DNA of 64,000 nucleotides from Prevotella sp. (GTDB taxonomy: Bacteria > Bacteroidota > Bacteroidia > Bacteroidales > Bacteroidaceae): contig JAEAMQ010000067.1 of assembly GCA_016901395.1 (NCBI GenBank), positions 1 to 64,000 of the forward strand, written 5' to 3'. The position numbers were made by a program, and so were the translations under genes. The notes beneath the pieces were generated by a model, which saw nothing but the letters and a program-made list of their open reading frames with translations, was not told the origin of the DNA and ran no database searches. The first letter of the stretch is position 1, and every line of letters begins with the position of its first letter. Positions 15,544 to 23,304 of this stretch are shown piece after piece.

Positions 15544-17076
15544 ATGAACTCGAAGTTTATTGCGGGTCTCGCACTCGCTTGCATCGCTTTCACGGCATGC
15601 GATGATTCAACAGACTCTATAGGCTCATCGCTCGCGGAAGCTAATGATGGAGTTTCCATTCAAACAGCCACTTTCGACGTATTCAGCCGTTCCATACCTG
15701 TAGATTCCGTACTCTCACGTAATCCAATAGGCTATTTGGGTAAAGTCAAAGACCCAGAAACCGGCGTATATGTCACCGGCGACTTCATGGCGCAGTTTAA
15801 TAGTCTTGACGACTATCAGTTTCCCAACATCGACAGCCTCATCACTTATGATGCCAATGGCAATATGACATTGGGCAGCGACGGTACCATTAAGGCCGAC
15901 TCATGTGAGCTGAGATTGTTCTTCGAAGATTTCTATGGTGACTCCACACAAACCATGAAGCTCACTGCATACGAAATGAGTAAGACCATGAATGAGGACC
16001 GTCTCTATTACAGCAACTTCGACCCTATAGCCAATGGGTATGTACGTACAGACGGTATCCATCAGGACAAGGTATATAATCTGGTGGATTATAACGTTGC
16101 AGAAGATGTGCGCGACACCTCTACCTATTGGCCCTACATCACCATTAAGCTCAACAGCAAATACACCGACACCAGCGGCAAGACCTACAACAACTATGGA
16201 GCCTATGTGCTTCAGAAATATTACGACGACCCCAGCAATTTCAAAAATGCGTATTCGTTTAGAAACAAGGTGGTGCCCGGATTCTTCTTTAAGATGAAAA
16301 GCGGCTTGGGCAACATGGCAAGCATCAATGGTTCGCAGTTGAATGTGTACTTCAAATATAAGTCTAAAGTAGCCTACACCGACTCTGTCAACGGCACAAC
16401 CGTGACAGCCTACAAGGACACGATCTACAATGGTGTCACTGTTTTCTGGGGAACCGAAGAGGTCTTGCAGACAACCACCATCACCAATGACCAAAACGTG
16501 ATTAACAAACTTGCAGCAGACGAGAGTTGCACCTATCTGAAAACGCCTGCAGGCATCTTCACGGAGTTAACACTCCCTGTCGATGATATCATGTCCGGCC
16601 ATACCTCCGAGACCATTACATCAGCACAAGTGGTGTTGCAGCGCATCAACAACAGCGTGCAGAGTGACTACGCATTTGACGTTCCAGACAATGTTCTGAT
16701 GATTCCCGAAGATTCACTCTACTCATTCTTTGAGCACAACAACCTGTACGACAACATAACTTCCTATCTAACATCGTGGGGATACAGTGCTACAGGCACA
16801 TCGACGGGCAACAGCTATACCTTCCACAACATTTCGGGACTGATTACTGCCATGTATAACAGCAAGGCAACCAATACATCATCGAACTGGAACAAAGTGG
16901 TTATCATACCTGTTACATTGACAACGACCAGCAGCTCAACATCGTCATCGTCATCTTCCACGACGAGTGTGACTAAGGTGAGTAATAACATGGGCCTTAC
17001 CAGCACACGCCTTGTAAAAGGCACAAATACTGATAGTCCCATACAAATCAGTGTTATCTACAGCAGATTTAAATAA
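15544..17076 (+). CDS. DUF4270 family lipoprotein
   Basis: 510 residues. The N-terminus is a lipoprotein signal (ALACIAFTAC, lipidated Cys about residue 19) followed by DDSTDSIGSS, so it is anchored in the outer or inner membrane. The body matches the Bacteroidota DUF4270 family: GYLGKVKDPETGVYVTGDF near the N-terminus and strand-rich sequence throughout. A serine/threonine homopolymer-like stretch lies near residues 462-478. Function is unknown. It follows the GT5-like gene, an arrangement I know from other Bacteroidota, and overlaps the next small gene by one base (TAATG). Confidence 0.82.
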   Translation: MNSKFIAGLALACIAFTACDDSTDSIGSSLAEANDGVSIQTATFDVFSRSIPVDSVLSRNPIGYLGKVKDPETGVYVTGDFMAQFNSLDDYQFPNIDSLITYDANGNMTLGSDGTIKADSCELRLFFEDFYGDSTQTMKLTAYEMSKTMNEDRLYYSNFDPIANGYVRTDGIHQDKVYNLVDYNVAEDVRDTSTYWPYITIKLNSKYTDTSGKTYNNYGAYVLQKYYDDPSNFKNAYSFRNKVVPGFFFKMKSGLGNMASINGSQLNVYFKYKSKVAYTDSVNGTTVTAYKDTIYNGVTVFWGTEEVLQTTTITNDQNVINKLAADESCTYLKTPAGIFTELTLPVDDIMSGHTSETITSAQVVLQRINNSVQSDYAFDVPDNVLMIPEDSLYSFFEHNNLYDNITSYLTSWGYSATGTSTGNSYTFHNISGLITAMYNSKATNTSSNWNKVVIIPVTLTTTSSSTSSSSSSTTSVTKVSNNMGLTSTRLVKGTNTDSPIQISVIYSRFK

Positions 17077-17204
17077 TGGCAGATAACTTTCTGGAACAAC
17101 ATCGGGAGGACTATGAGGAGCGAAAGGCTGCCTGGCTAAGGAACAAACGACACATGCCGAAAGTGAAACGCTCACTCAGCAAGCCTGAAGACGAAAGTCT
17201 TTAA
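17076..17204 (+). CDS. Small basic protein of 42 residues
   Basis: The start codon shares its A with the DUF4270 stop (TAATG), indicating translational coupling. The product (MADNFLEQHREDYEERKAAW...) is highly charged, predicted helical in its first half and basic in its second (RNKRHMPKVKR). Short proteins with this opening occur in related genomes, so I regard it as real. Function unknown. Confidence 0.68.
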   Translation: MADNFLEQHREDYEERKAAWLRNKRHMPKVKRSLSKPEDESL

Positions 17205-17207
17205 CAC

Positions 17208-17246
17208 AGATTTCTCCAAAGCAAACCGCACAGATTGCTTTGGAGA
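17208..17246 (+). terminator. Terminator of the GT5-DUF4270 unit
   Basis: A 13-bp stem (TTCTCCAAAGCAA with TTGCTTTGGAGAA) lies a few bases after the 42-residue gene and is followed by the T-rich ATTTATTTTATAT. Confidence 0.85.
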
Positions 17247-17334
17247 AATTTATTTTATATCTTCCACGATGGCCATACCATGAAACTGAAAGGAAATTAA
17301 GTGCGGTTAAAAATCACTTATGACACTTGCCTAT

Positions 17335-17502
17335 ATTGTCTTTACAGAACAATCAACAGCTATGAATGGGAGACGATGAAAAGAGGGCTATGTTTGGTTT
17401 ATTGTCTTTACAGGACAATCAACAGCTATGAACAGGTGTAGATGGCAACACCTATTATGTACCTAAATTGACTTTACAGGACAATCAACAGCTATGAACA
17501 GG
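17335..17502. CRISPR. Orphan CRISPR-like mini-array, three 36-nt repeats and two 30-nt spacers
   Basis: Repeats at 17335-17370, 17401-17436 and 17467-17502 have an exact period of 66. The repeat starts ATTGTCTTTACAGGACAAT, which can fold (ATTGTC/GACAAT), and ends CAACAGCTATGAACAGG. Repeat 1 has three mismatches, two near its 3' end, and repeat 3 has one. The two 30-nt spacers (17371-17400, 17437-17466) differ. No fourth repeat lies one period away on either side. No cas gene is in the window. A 36/30 layout fits several class 2 and type I/III arrays; subtype cannot be set. Confidence 0.6.
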
Positions 17503-17576
17503 GACGGCACCCTAATATAACAAGGCATCTAAAACAAAGATCTTTTCCAGCAAAAGTCTTGTTATACTTTCATATT

Positions 17577-17643
17577 TAGATAGTATTCGCGAAGCGTTTA
17601 GTATCAAATCCAAAGACGATTAGATACTAAACGCAATACTATG
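17577..17643. repeat. Long hairpin related to the dispersed repeat (locus 2)
   Basis: AGATAGTATTCGC lies at the left, then GCGTTTAGTATC (17594-17605) pairs with GATACTAAACGC (17622-17633) and outer ATAGTATT pairs with AATACTAT. A GATTAGATACT block in the loop side resembles the 18-nt units found at the other loci. Confidence 0.65.
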
Positions 17644-17693
17644 ACGGCATGCCCTTTTGTGGATGATGGTATCCATAAAAAGGCGACAGGCTT

Positions 17694-17849
17694 TTATCGG
17701 AAGAAAGTAAAATAGAGATAAGCCAAAATCGCCACGATAACCAGCAGCGAAATAATGCGAAACAGGCAACTCGTTACTTTCTTGATGATGATGATGCCCA
17801 CAATGATGGCCACCAAGACAAAGATATAATAGGTGAAATTGGAATCCAT
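17694..17849 (-). CDS. 51-residue membrane protein downstream of rluA
   Basis: A short frame begins 5 bp after the rluA stop. The product MDSNFTYYIFVLVAIIVG... consists almost entirely of two hydrophobic segments (residues 7-22 and 32-50) joined by IKKVTSCLFR, so it is probably an inner-membrane hairpin. The spacing suggests co-translation with rluA. I know similar short membrane proteins from related genomes but no function. Confidence 0.68.
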   Translation of the reverse strand: MDSNFTYYIFVLVAIIVGIIIIKKVTSCLFRIISLLVIVAILAYLYFTFFR

Positions 17850-17854
17850 AAGGC

Positions 17855-18778
17855 TTATTTACTGGGAATGAATAATTCTCTGAAAGCATGCGGAATCTGC
17901 GTCTGAAACTCCATAGGCTCATGGGTCACAGGGTGGTAGAAGCAGAGCACATAGGCGTGGAGGCAGAGTCGGCCGATGGGATCGTCGCCATTGCCATACT
18001 TCGGATCGCCGCAGACGGGATGCCCCATGTCGGCCGCATGCACACGAATCTGATTCTTACGCCCCGTTTCCAGCTTAAACTCCACCAACGAATGGTAGGG
18101 CGTGCGGTCAAGGGTGTAGAAATGAGTAATGGCGTGTTTGCCACCGTTGTCGGTCGGCGAACTGTAAGTGATGTATGCTTTGTTGTCCTTCAGCCAGTTG
18201 GCTATCGTTCCCTCCTGCTCCTCCATCTCGCCCGAGAGCACCGCCACATAGCGACGGTCAAACACAGTATGGTGCCAGTCGGCTTCCAGCGACAACTCGG
18301 TTTTCTTGTCTTTGGCATAAATCATCAGGCCACTGGTCTCACGGTCCAGACGGTGGACGACGTGCGCCTGACAGTTTTGCTTGGTCTTATGAAAATAGTC
18401 ATCGAGCACGGTCTTGACGTTGAGCGTGCTGTGGCCGGCCGCCATCGAGAGGATGCCGACATTTTTTTCGACCACTACAAGATAGCGATCCTCATAGACA
18501 ATCTTCACATAGCGGCTCTTGAGGGTCTCGTTTCGTTTGGTCTTACTCACGGCAATCTTCATGCCGGGCGTCAGGGGGAAGTCGTGACGCGTCACAAACT
18601 TACCGTTCACCTTGATGCCGTGACCTTGCAAGGTGGCCTTCGCCTTCGACCGACTTTCGCCCAGATGGGCCAGCAGCCAGTCTAACAGCGGTGCCTCCTC
18701 ATCAACCACATAGTTGGTATAGAGCCCATGCTGCTGACCGGGATAGGTCGATTTTATGTTCTTAGAATTATTTCTCAC
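17855..18778 (-). CDS. RluA-family pseudouridine synthase
   Basis: Isomerises uridine to pseudouridine in rRNA or tRNA, 307 residues. An S4 RNA-binding domain lies at about 30-80 (SRSKAKATLQGHGIKVNGK). The catalytic domain follows, with HRLDRETSGL around residues 142-151 (catalytic Asp145), RRYVAVLSG and RKNQIRVHAADMGHPVCGD. It is closest in form to RluD/RluC-type enzymes, but the target base cannot be fixed. A 51-residue membrane protein gene follows after 5 bp. Confidence 0.9.
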   Translation of the reverse strand: MRNNSKNIKSTYPGQQHGLYTNYVVDEEAPLLDWLLAHLGESRSKAKATLQGHGIKVNGKFVTRHDFPLTPGMKIAVSKTKRNETLKSRYVKIVYEDRYLVVVEKNVGILSMAAGHSTLNVKTVLDDYFHKTKQNCQAHVVHRLDRETSGLMIYAKDKKTELSLEADWHHTVFDRRYVAVLSGEMEEQEGTIANWLKDNKAYITYSSPTDNGGKHAITHFYTLDRTPYHSLVEFKLETGRKNQIRVHAADMGHPVCGDPKYGNGDDPIGRLCLHAYVLCFYHPVTHEPMEFQTQIPHAFRELFIPSK

Positions 18779-18814
18779 ACTGAATATTGATATAATGAGA
18801 TGGTGATAATCAGT

Positions 18815-20014
18815 TTATTCCTTGCGCTTCCAGATGCTGATGATCTTACGACGCACCGCAATGACGTTGCAGATACTCACCAACACAAACAGCGCCACAC
18901 CCAGCACGAGGGCCGGCACCATGCTGCCGTTGTCCATTTCGGGGAATAGGGTCTCGATGATATCCATGTAATAGCCACGGATGAAATAGAGGATGACCCA
19001 CGCGATGAGCAGCACTCCGACGTTGAGACCTATCGTCAGCAACTGGTAGGGACGTGCCACCTGACCCGGACTATAACCGATGAGCAGCAGGTTTTCGAGT
19101 TTGGAGGAGTTCTTCTGCACCAGCAAATAGATGCTGAGCATGAGGATATAGAAACTCAAAACGGAGATAATGAGTCCCACCACCATCACTATCGACACCA
19201 TCATCTTGAGGAAATAGGTGGTCTTCTCGGCTTCGAGCTGGTCGTCTTCCACCTCATAGCCTTTCTTGTCGATATATTTGGTCACGGTCTCGTCGGCCGG
19301 GTTGTCCACCTGCATGATCAGTCGCGTGGGGTCAGAATGGCCTTCGGGCGCGAAATACTCGTTGCTCCAATCCATAAATGCCTGCGGCACGACAATGGTA
19401 CTCATACGACTTGAGAATCCAATGACTTTGCCTTTGAACGATTCTTTGTGTCCATTGCCCTGGATAAAGATGTCGAAATCGATCATTCCCACGAGTCCGT
19501 CGCTGATCTTCGGGAGGGCGTGGCTTTGGGCAAAACCAAAGTTATACATGGCAATATAGGTACGTGGCAGGATGATGGGAACCTCTCTCGACCCCGGCGT
19601 ATAGTGCCAATCCTTCAGCGGTATCTCCACAAACTCGTCGGGAATGCTTTCGAAAAACAGTTCCGAGTTGAGCACTTCGGTACCGTTCACGCCCATGTGG
19701 GCATCGACTTTATATTCGGTGGAGGTGAACTTTCCTACCTTGTTGGCAAACTTCTGCGACGTGAGGTCGTCGACTTCCGCATTACTGAAAGAGTTGGTGC
19801 GACCCGAAATGGTGTTGCCGGTGCCAATTTTCTTGCTCAAAATGACGTAGTCTGTCTTCATGAACGAGTCCTCAGCGGTGAACACCGGCATCACATCCTT
19901 GTAGAACTGGAAGCCCAATAAGACAATGAACATGCCGAAGAGGTTGGCCAAAAAGAATCCCACGAACTGTGGAACACTGATGTGCTGACGTAGCAATTTC
20001 CAAACTAAGCTCAT
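18815..20014 (-). CDS. FtsX-like ABC transporter permease
   Basis: 399-residue membrane protein with one helix near residues 19-40, a large extracytoplasmic domain (about 45-255) and three C-terminal helices (about 272-385), the MacB/FtsX topology. It overlaps the ATPase gene by 4 bp and so forms a two-gene transporter. The loop domain has no recognisable motif. Substrate unknown; such pairs in Bacteroidota often act on lipoproteins or envelope signals. Confidence 0.82.
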   Translation of the reverse strand: MSLVWKLLRQHISVPQFVGFFLANLFGMFIVLLGFQFYKDVMPVFTAEDSFMKTDYVILSKKIGTGNTISGRTNSFSNAEVDDLTSQKFANKVGKFTSTEYKVDAHMGVNGTEVLNSELFFESIPDEFVEIPLKDWHYTPGSREVPIILPRTYIAMYNFGFAQSHALPKISDGLVGMIDFDIFIQGNGHKESFKGKVIGFSSRMSTIVVPQAFMDWSNEYFAPEGHSDPTRLIMQVDNPADETVTKYIDKKGYEVEDDQLEAEKTTYFLKMMVSIVMVVGLIISVLSFYILMLSIYLLVQKNSSKLENLLLIGYSPGQVARPYQLLTIGLNVGVLLIAWVILYFIRGYYMDIIETLFPEMDNGSMVPALVLGVALFVLVSICNVIAVRRKIISIWKRKE

Positions 20015-20655
20015 AGTCTAAATGTCTTTTCGTAGTTCAAATCAATGTGTTTGCCGATGCTGGTCACGATGACGCCGGCACCTTGGGCCTTTGCTTCCTT
20101 CATCATGATGTCGCCCATAAGCTGCGAGTTGGTGTCGTCGAGGTGCGAAATCGGCTCATCGGCCAGGATGAAGTCAAACGGTTGGACGAGCGATCGTATC
20201 ATCGCCACACGCTGTTGCTGTCCGAATGACATGCGGCCTATCTTGGCATCAAGCTTGTCGGCGATACCCAGGATGTCAAACCATTCCTTGATTTGTGCCT
20301 CAGTCTTGAAGTTGGTGAGCTTGTTTTTTATCTGAACGTTCTCCAGAGCCGTCAGTTCCGGAAAGAGCCTCAACTCCTGAAAGAGATGGCTGATGTGCTT
20401 CTGGCGCATGCCTACCCAGTCGCGAACCTTGAAGTCGAGCGTGTTCTGGCAGTCGAACAACACCTGTCCAGTGTAGTCATGACGGTATCCAACGATGTAA
20501 CTGCAAAAGGTACTCTTACCCATTCCCGAGTCGGCCTCCACCAGATAGAGGTGTCCCTTCTCAAAGGTGATGTCCTGATTCCATATCTCCGACTCCAGGT
20601 CAGTGCGCTGAGCAAACACCTGGGGCATGACGGACACCATGCGAATTGTGTTCAT
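20011..20655 (-). CDS. ABC transporter ATP-binding protein (partner of FtsX-like permease)
   Basis: 214 residues. Walker A is ADSGMGKST, signature MSFGQQQR (F in place of the second S/G position), Walker B FILADEPISHLDD, all near normal positions. The segment following Walker B, SHLDDTNS, is a proper D-loop. The final region lacks an obvious switch histidine except SIGKHIDLN, which is atypical. It overlaps the permease start by 4 bp and begins 5 bp after the DUF4836 stop. Confidence 0.82.
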   Translation of the reverse strand: MNTIRMVSVMPQVFAQRTDLESEIWNQDITFEKGHLYLVEADSGMGKSTFCSYIVGYRHDYTGQVLFDCQNTLDFKVRDWVGMRQKHISHLFQELRLFPELTALENVQIKNKLTNFKTEAQIKEWFDILGIADKLDAKIGRMSFGQQQRVAMIRSLVQPFDFILADEPISHLDDTNSQLMGDIMMKEAKAQGAGVIVTSIGKHIDLNYEKTFRL

Positions 20656-20660
20656 TATCC

Positions 20661-21992
20661 TTATTTTAATGTATAAACGATTGCGTTGAGATTACCAAAC
20701 ATCGGCTTGAGGAGCGATGTCACAGCCTCTGCCTTGCTGCCCTTGAGGGCATCGAAGTTGACCACCATCACCAGTTTCTCACCCTTAATCTTATTCTGAA
20801 GTTCCGGGGTAATGGGGTTTTTCGACGGCGCAACGCTCTGCAGCGCAGCCTCCTTGCTGCCTCCACTCATATACTGCCAGTCCTTGGTGACCCCGAAATA
20901 GTAGGCCGTCTTATCGCCGGTGTAGTAATAACAGTCGCGCCCCCAGTCGCCGATATAACCGCCTTGGGGCACACTCTGCTTCCAATAGTCCACGTCGGCC
21001 AGCCAGTTGGCGTGCTTCACCTTGGCAGCCATCATCAGGTTGAAATGGTCTCCGCCCATCGTTGGCGTGATGATCGACATGTCACCGTTGATGCTCTTGA
21101 TGATATTGTCCATGTCTATTGCCGCGTTGATACCCGAAAGCATGGCCTTCAGCCCGCGGTTCTGACGCATCAACTGGATGAATTGCGTGCCGTCTACATT
21201 CATGAAGATGCCTATGGCGTCGGTGTTGGACATCGACTTCACATAGCGTCCCTCTATCGGACGATAGCCCTCGGCGGCCTTCACCAGTGCCGCATTGATG
21301 CGTTTGTTGAACGAGAAAGTCTGTCCGTTGATCCACAGACAGCCCTTCTTTACCTCCATTTCGGCCGCAATCATCACTTGCGAGGCATCGGCATCCTTCG
21401 GCGCGCCGAGCGTAAAGGGAGCGATAAACTGTTCGGGAAGGGCCTGCGTCTGGCACACCATAGCCATCGGTGCGCTGATGGAGTCGAGCTTGTCATACAG
21501 CGGAGTGCCGCTGATACCGTCTTCCTCGTCGGCCGAAAGATATTTGGCCATCATGCTCATGGTCTCTGCTTCGGCCGCGGGAACGACCGGACCCATCATC
21601 AAGGCGGCCTTATCAGAATAGCCGATGATCCAATGATTGGGCAAGACGGAGAAGTCGAAGCCACGCTTCTGCTGCGTCTTCAGTCCGGCTTTGCTCAGCG
21701 TCTTGCCGAGTTTATCGGCATCATCCATCTTCGCGCAAAGCCCGAGGTTGCCCTGGGCATCCTCAAAAAAGAAAAGGTTGGAGGAGAGGTCCAGTCCCGT
21801 GTTGTCGAGATTGGACACATGAAGCAGCGTCTTGAGCAACATCTGATTGCCCGCACCGCTCAACTTGGCCGTGTTCATCGAAATGAGCAAGGTGCTCTCT
21901 GCGGGAATGGCATTGAGGTAATCCTTGTCCGAACACGATGTCAGCACAGTGAGCACCAGTGCCAACAGGAAATATGTTATTCTTTTCATCAC
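20661..21992 (-). CDS. DUF4836 family lipoprotein
   Basis: 443 residues with a lipoprotein signal (LLALVLTVLTSC, Cys about residue 20). The mature start DYLNAIPAESTLLISMN is the standard opening of DUF4836 proteins, a Bacteroidota family of unknown function with a periplasmic or surface location. Strand-rich throughout. It overlaps rsmE by 4 bp and lies directly upstream of the ABC transporter genes, so a role with that transporter is possible but only inferred. Confidence 0.82.
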   Translation of the reverse strand: MMKRITYFLLALVLTVLTSCSDKDYLNAIPAESTLLISMNTAKLSGAGNQMLLKTLLHVSNLDNTGLDLSSNLFFFEDAQGNLGLCAKMDDADKLGKTLSKAGLKTQQKRGFDFSVLPNHWIIGYSDKAALMMGPVVPAAEAETMSMMAKYLSADEEDGISGTPLYDKLDSISAPMAMVCQTQALPEQFIAPFTLGAPKDADASQVMIAAEMEVKKGCLWINGQTFSFNKRINAALVKAAEGYRPIEGRYVKSMSNTDAIGIFMNVDGTQFIQLMRQNRGLKAMLSGINAAIDMDNIIKSINGDMSIITPTMGGDHFNLMMAAKVKHANWLADVDYWKQSVPQGGYIGDWGRDCYYYTGDKTAYYFGVTKDWQYMSGGSKEAALQSVAPSKNPITPELQNKIKGEKLVMVVNFDALKGSKAEAVTSLLKPMFGNLNAIVYTLK

Positions 21993-22711
21993 TTTCGTTT
22001 AGCTAATTGTGCCATTGTGACGGCCATCAGACCAGCCGTCTCCGTGCGCAGTCTGCTGTTTCCCAGCGATACCGATTCGTACCCATTGGCCATTGCAAGC
22101 CGCACCTCATCGATAGAGAAGTCGCCCTCGGGACCCACCAGCACCGTCACGTCCTCATCGGAATCCATCTGCTGAACGAGTGTAAAGAGGTCGGCCTTCT
22201 CCACCTCGTCATAACAGTGTGCGATAAATTTCCGACCCTCACGAGGCTGCTGTATGAAGTCCTTGAAGGCCGCAAGCTCGTTGACTAAGGGCTTCCACGC
22301 CTTGCGACTCTGCTTCATGGCCGACACCACAATCTTGTCGACGCGGTCTGTGCGTATCGTCTTGCGCTCGGAAAACTTACAGTTGAGAAACGTCACCTCG
22401 TCGAAACCCACCTCCGTGGCCTTCTCCACCATCCATTCGATGCGGTCCATCATCTTGGTGGGCGCGATGGCCAGATGGATGCGAGCGTGCCAAGTCTTGT
22501 CCTGTGGCAGACTCTCCTTGATGTCGTAGAGGCAGTGTTTCGACGAAGCCACCGACACCTCGGCCCTGAAAAACGAGCCTTCGCCGTCCATCAGAAATAT
22601 CTCGTCGCCACCCTGCAGGCGCAAAACCCGCAAGGCATGCTGTGCCTCCTCTGTCGGCAGTTCGGTCTCGCCCGCAGCCCGTGGGACATAAAAATAGCGT
22701 GCCTCTTTCAT
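21989..22711 (-). CDS. rsmE: 16S rRNA (uracil1498-N3)-methyltransferase
   Basis: SPOUT-class methyltransferase that modifies U1498 of 16S rRNA using S-adenosylmethionine, 240 residues. A PUA-like N-terminal domain (1-70: EAQHALRVLRLQGGDEIFLMDG) precedes the SPOUT knot. The knot has AIAPTKMMDRIEWMVEKATEVG, SERKT, MKQSRKAWKP and the SAM-binding LVGPEGDFS...LGNSRLRTETA. It overlaps neighbours by 4 bp on both sides. Confidence 0.95.
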   Translation of the reverse strand: MKEARYFYVPRAAGETELPTEEAQHALRVLRLQGGDEIFLMDGEGSFFRAEVSVASSKHCLYDIKESLPQDKTWHARIHLAIAPTKMMDRIEWMVEKATEVGFDEVTFLNCKFSERKTIRTDRVDKIVVSAMKQSRKAWKPLVNELAAFKDFIQQPREGRKFIAHCYDEVEKADLFTLVQQMDSDEDVTVLVGPEGDFSIDEVRLAMANGYESVSLGNSRLRTETAGLMAVTMAQLAKRK

Positions 22712-23304
22712 TCCTCGTCTTCTTTCTTCTCCTCTGGCGCATCGCCTTCAGATGCCTTCCGGCGTCGGTTGATTTCGTCGCGTAGATGCGACGCCATCTC
22801 GTAGTTCTCGTTTTTCACCGCTTTATCCAATGCGTTTTGCAGCATTTCGTCGCTGATGGTGTTCACGGGAAGGGATATTCCGATGGCCTGACTGTCGTAG
22901 ACCGTGCTCTGACGCATGAACAGCGACTCCTCCATCAGAATGGAGATATCGCCACGCGACACAAACGAAAGCAGCACAGCATCGGATGCACTGACGGGAA
23001 TCTCATCAAGGGTATCCACATTACTCAGCATGGCCTGGTATTTCCCATCCACCAATTGGTCTATATGAATCTCCAGCCGGAGGTCGCTCTGCCAATGGAT
23101 GACGTTCCAAAGCACCTCTGGCAACAGCTTATCAACAACAGGATTGTTCTCCATGCGCAGGCTGAACTCATTGAGCACATGACGGTCACACGGCAGAGCC
23201 ACCTGTCGTTGCTCAGCCGAATCGGTCAGGACAAGCAGTCCGATATCCGTCGACCCGACAATCTCCGATACACTCCTGAAAACTAATCTTACTCTTTGCA
23301 TCAT
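22708..23304 (-). CDS. Bifunctional nuclease family protein (DUF151) with UVR motif
   Basis: 198 residues. The N-terminal ~130 residues are a DUF151/BFN domain (LVLTDSAEQRQVALPCD, VHRLDLVID-like region replaced by DLRLEIHIDQLVDGKY, ASDAVLLS). Residues about 150-180 form a UvrB/UvrC-type helical motif (LDKAVKNENYEMASHLRDEI). The C-terminus is acidic. Nuclease activity has been claimed for plant homologues; the role in bacteria is unclear. It overlaps rsmE and the transporter gene by 4 bp each. Confidence 0.87.
   Translation of the reverse strand: MMQRVRLVFRSVSEIVGSTDIGLLVLTDSAEQRQVALPCDRHVLNEFSLRMENNPVVDKLLPEVLWNVIHWQSDLRLEIHIDQLVDGKYQAMLSNVDTLDEIPVSASDAVLLSFVSRGDISILMEESLFMRQSTVYDSQAIGISLPVNTISDEMLQNALDKAVKNENYEMASHLRDEINRRRKASEGDAPEEKKEDEE

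Larger units (their letters stand above)
17205..17693. other. Intergenic region 17.2-17.7 kb
   Basis: 489 bp between convergent transcription units. In order it holds the terminator (17208-17246), the CRISPR-like mini-array (17335-17502) and the long hairpin repeat (17577-17643). No protein gene was recognised. Confidence 0.6.

Noticed and set aside
17345-17502. Vector contamination suggested by AACAGCTATGA, part of the M13 reverse priming site
   Set aside because: The match is only 11 nt, lies inside a natural 36-nt repeat present three times, and the flanks are unrelated to vectors.
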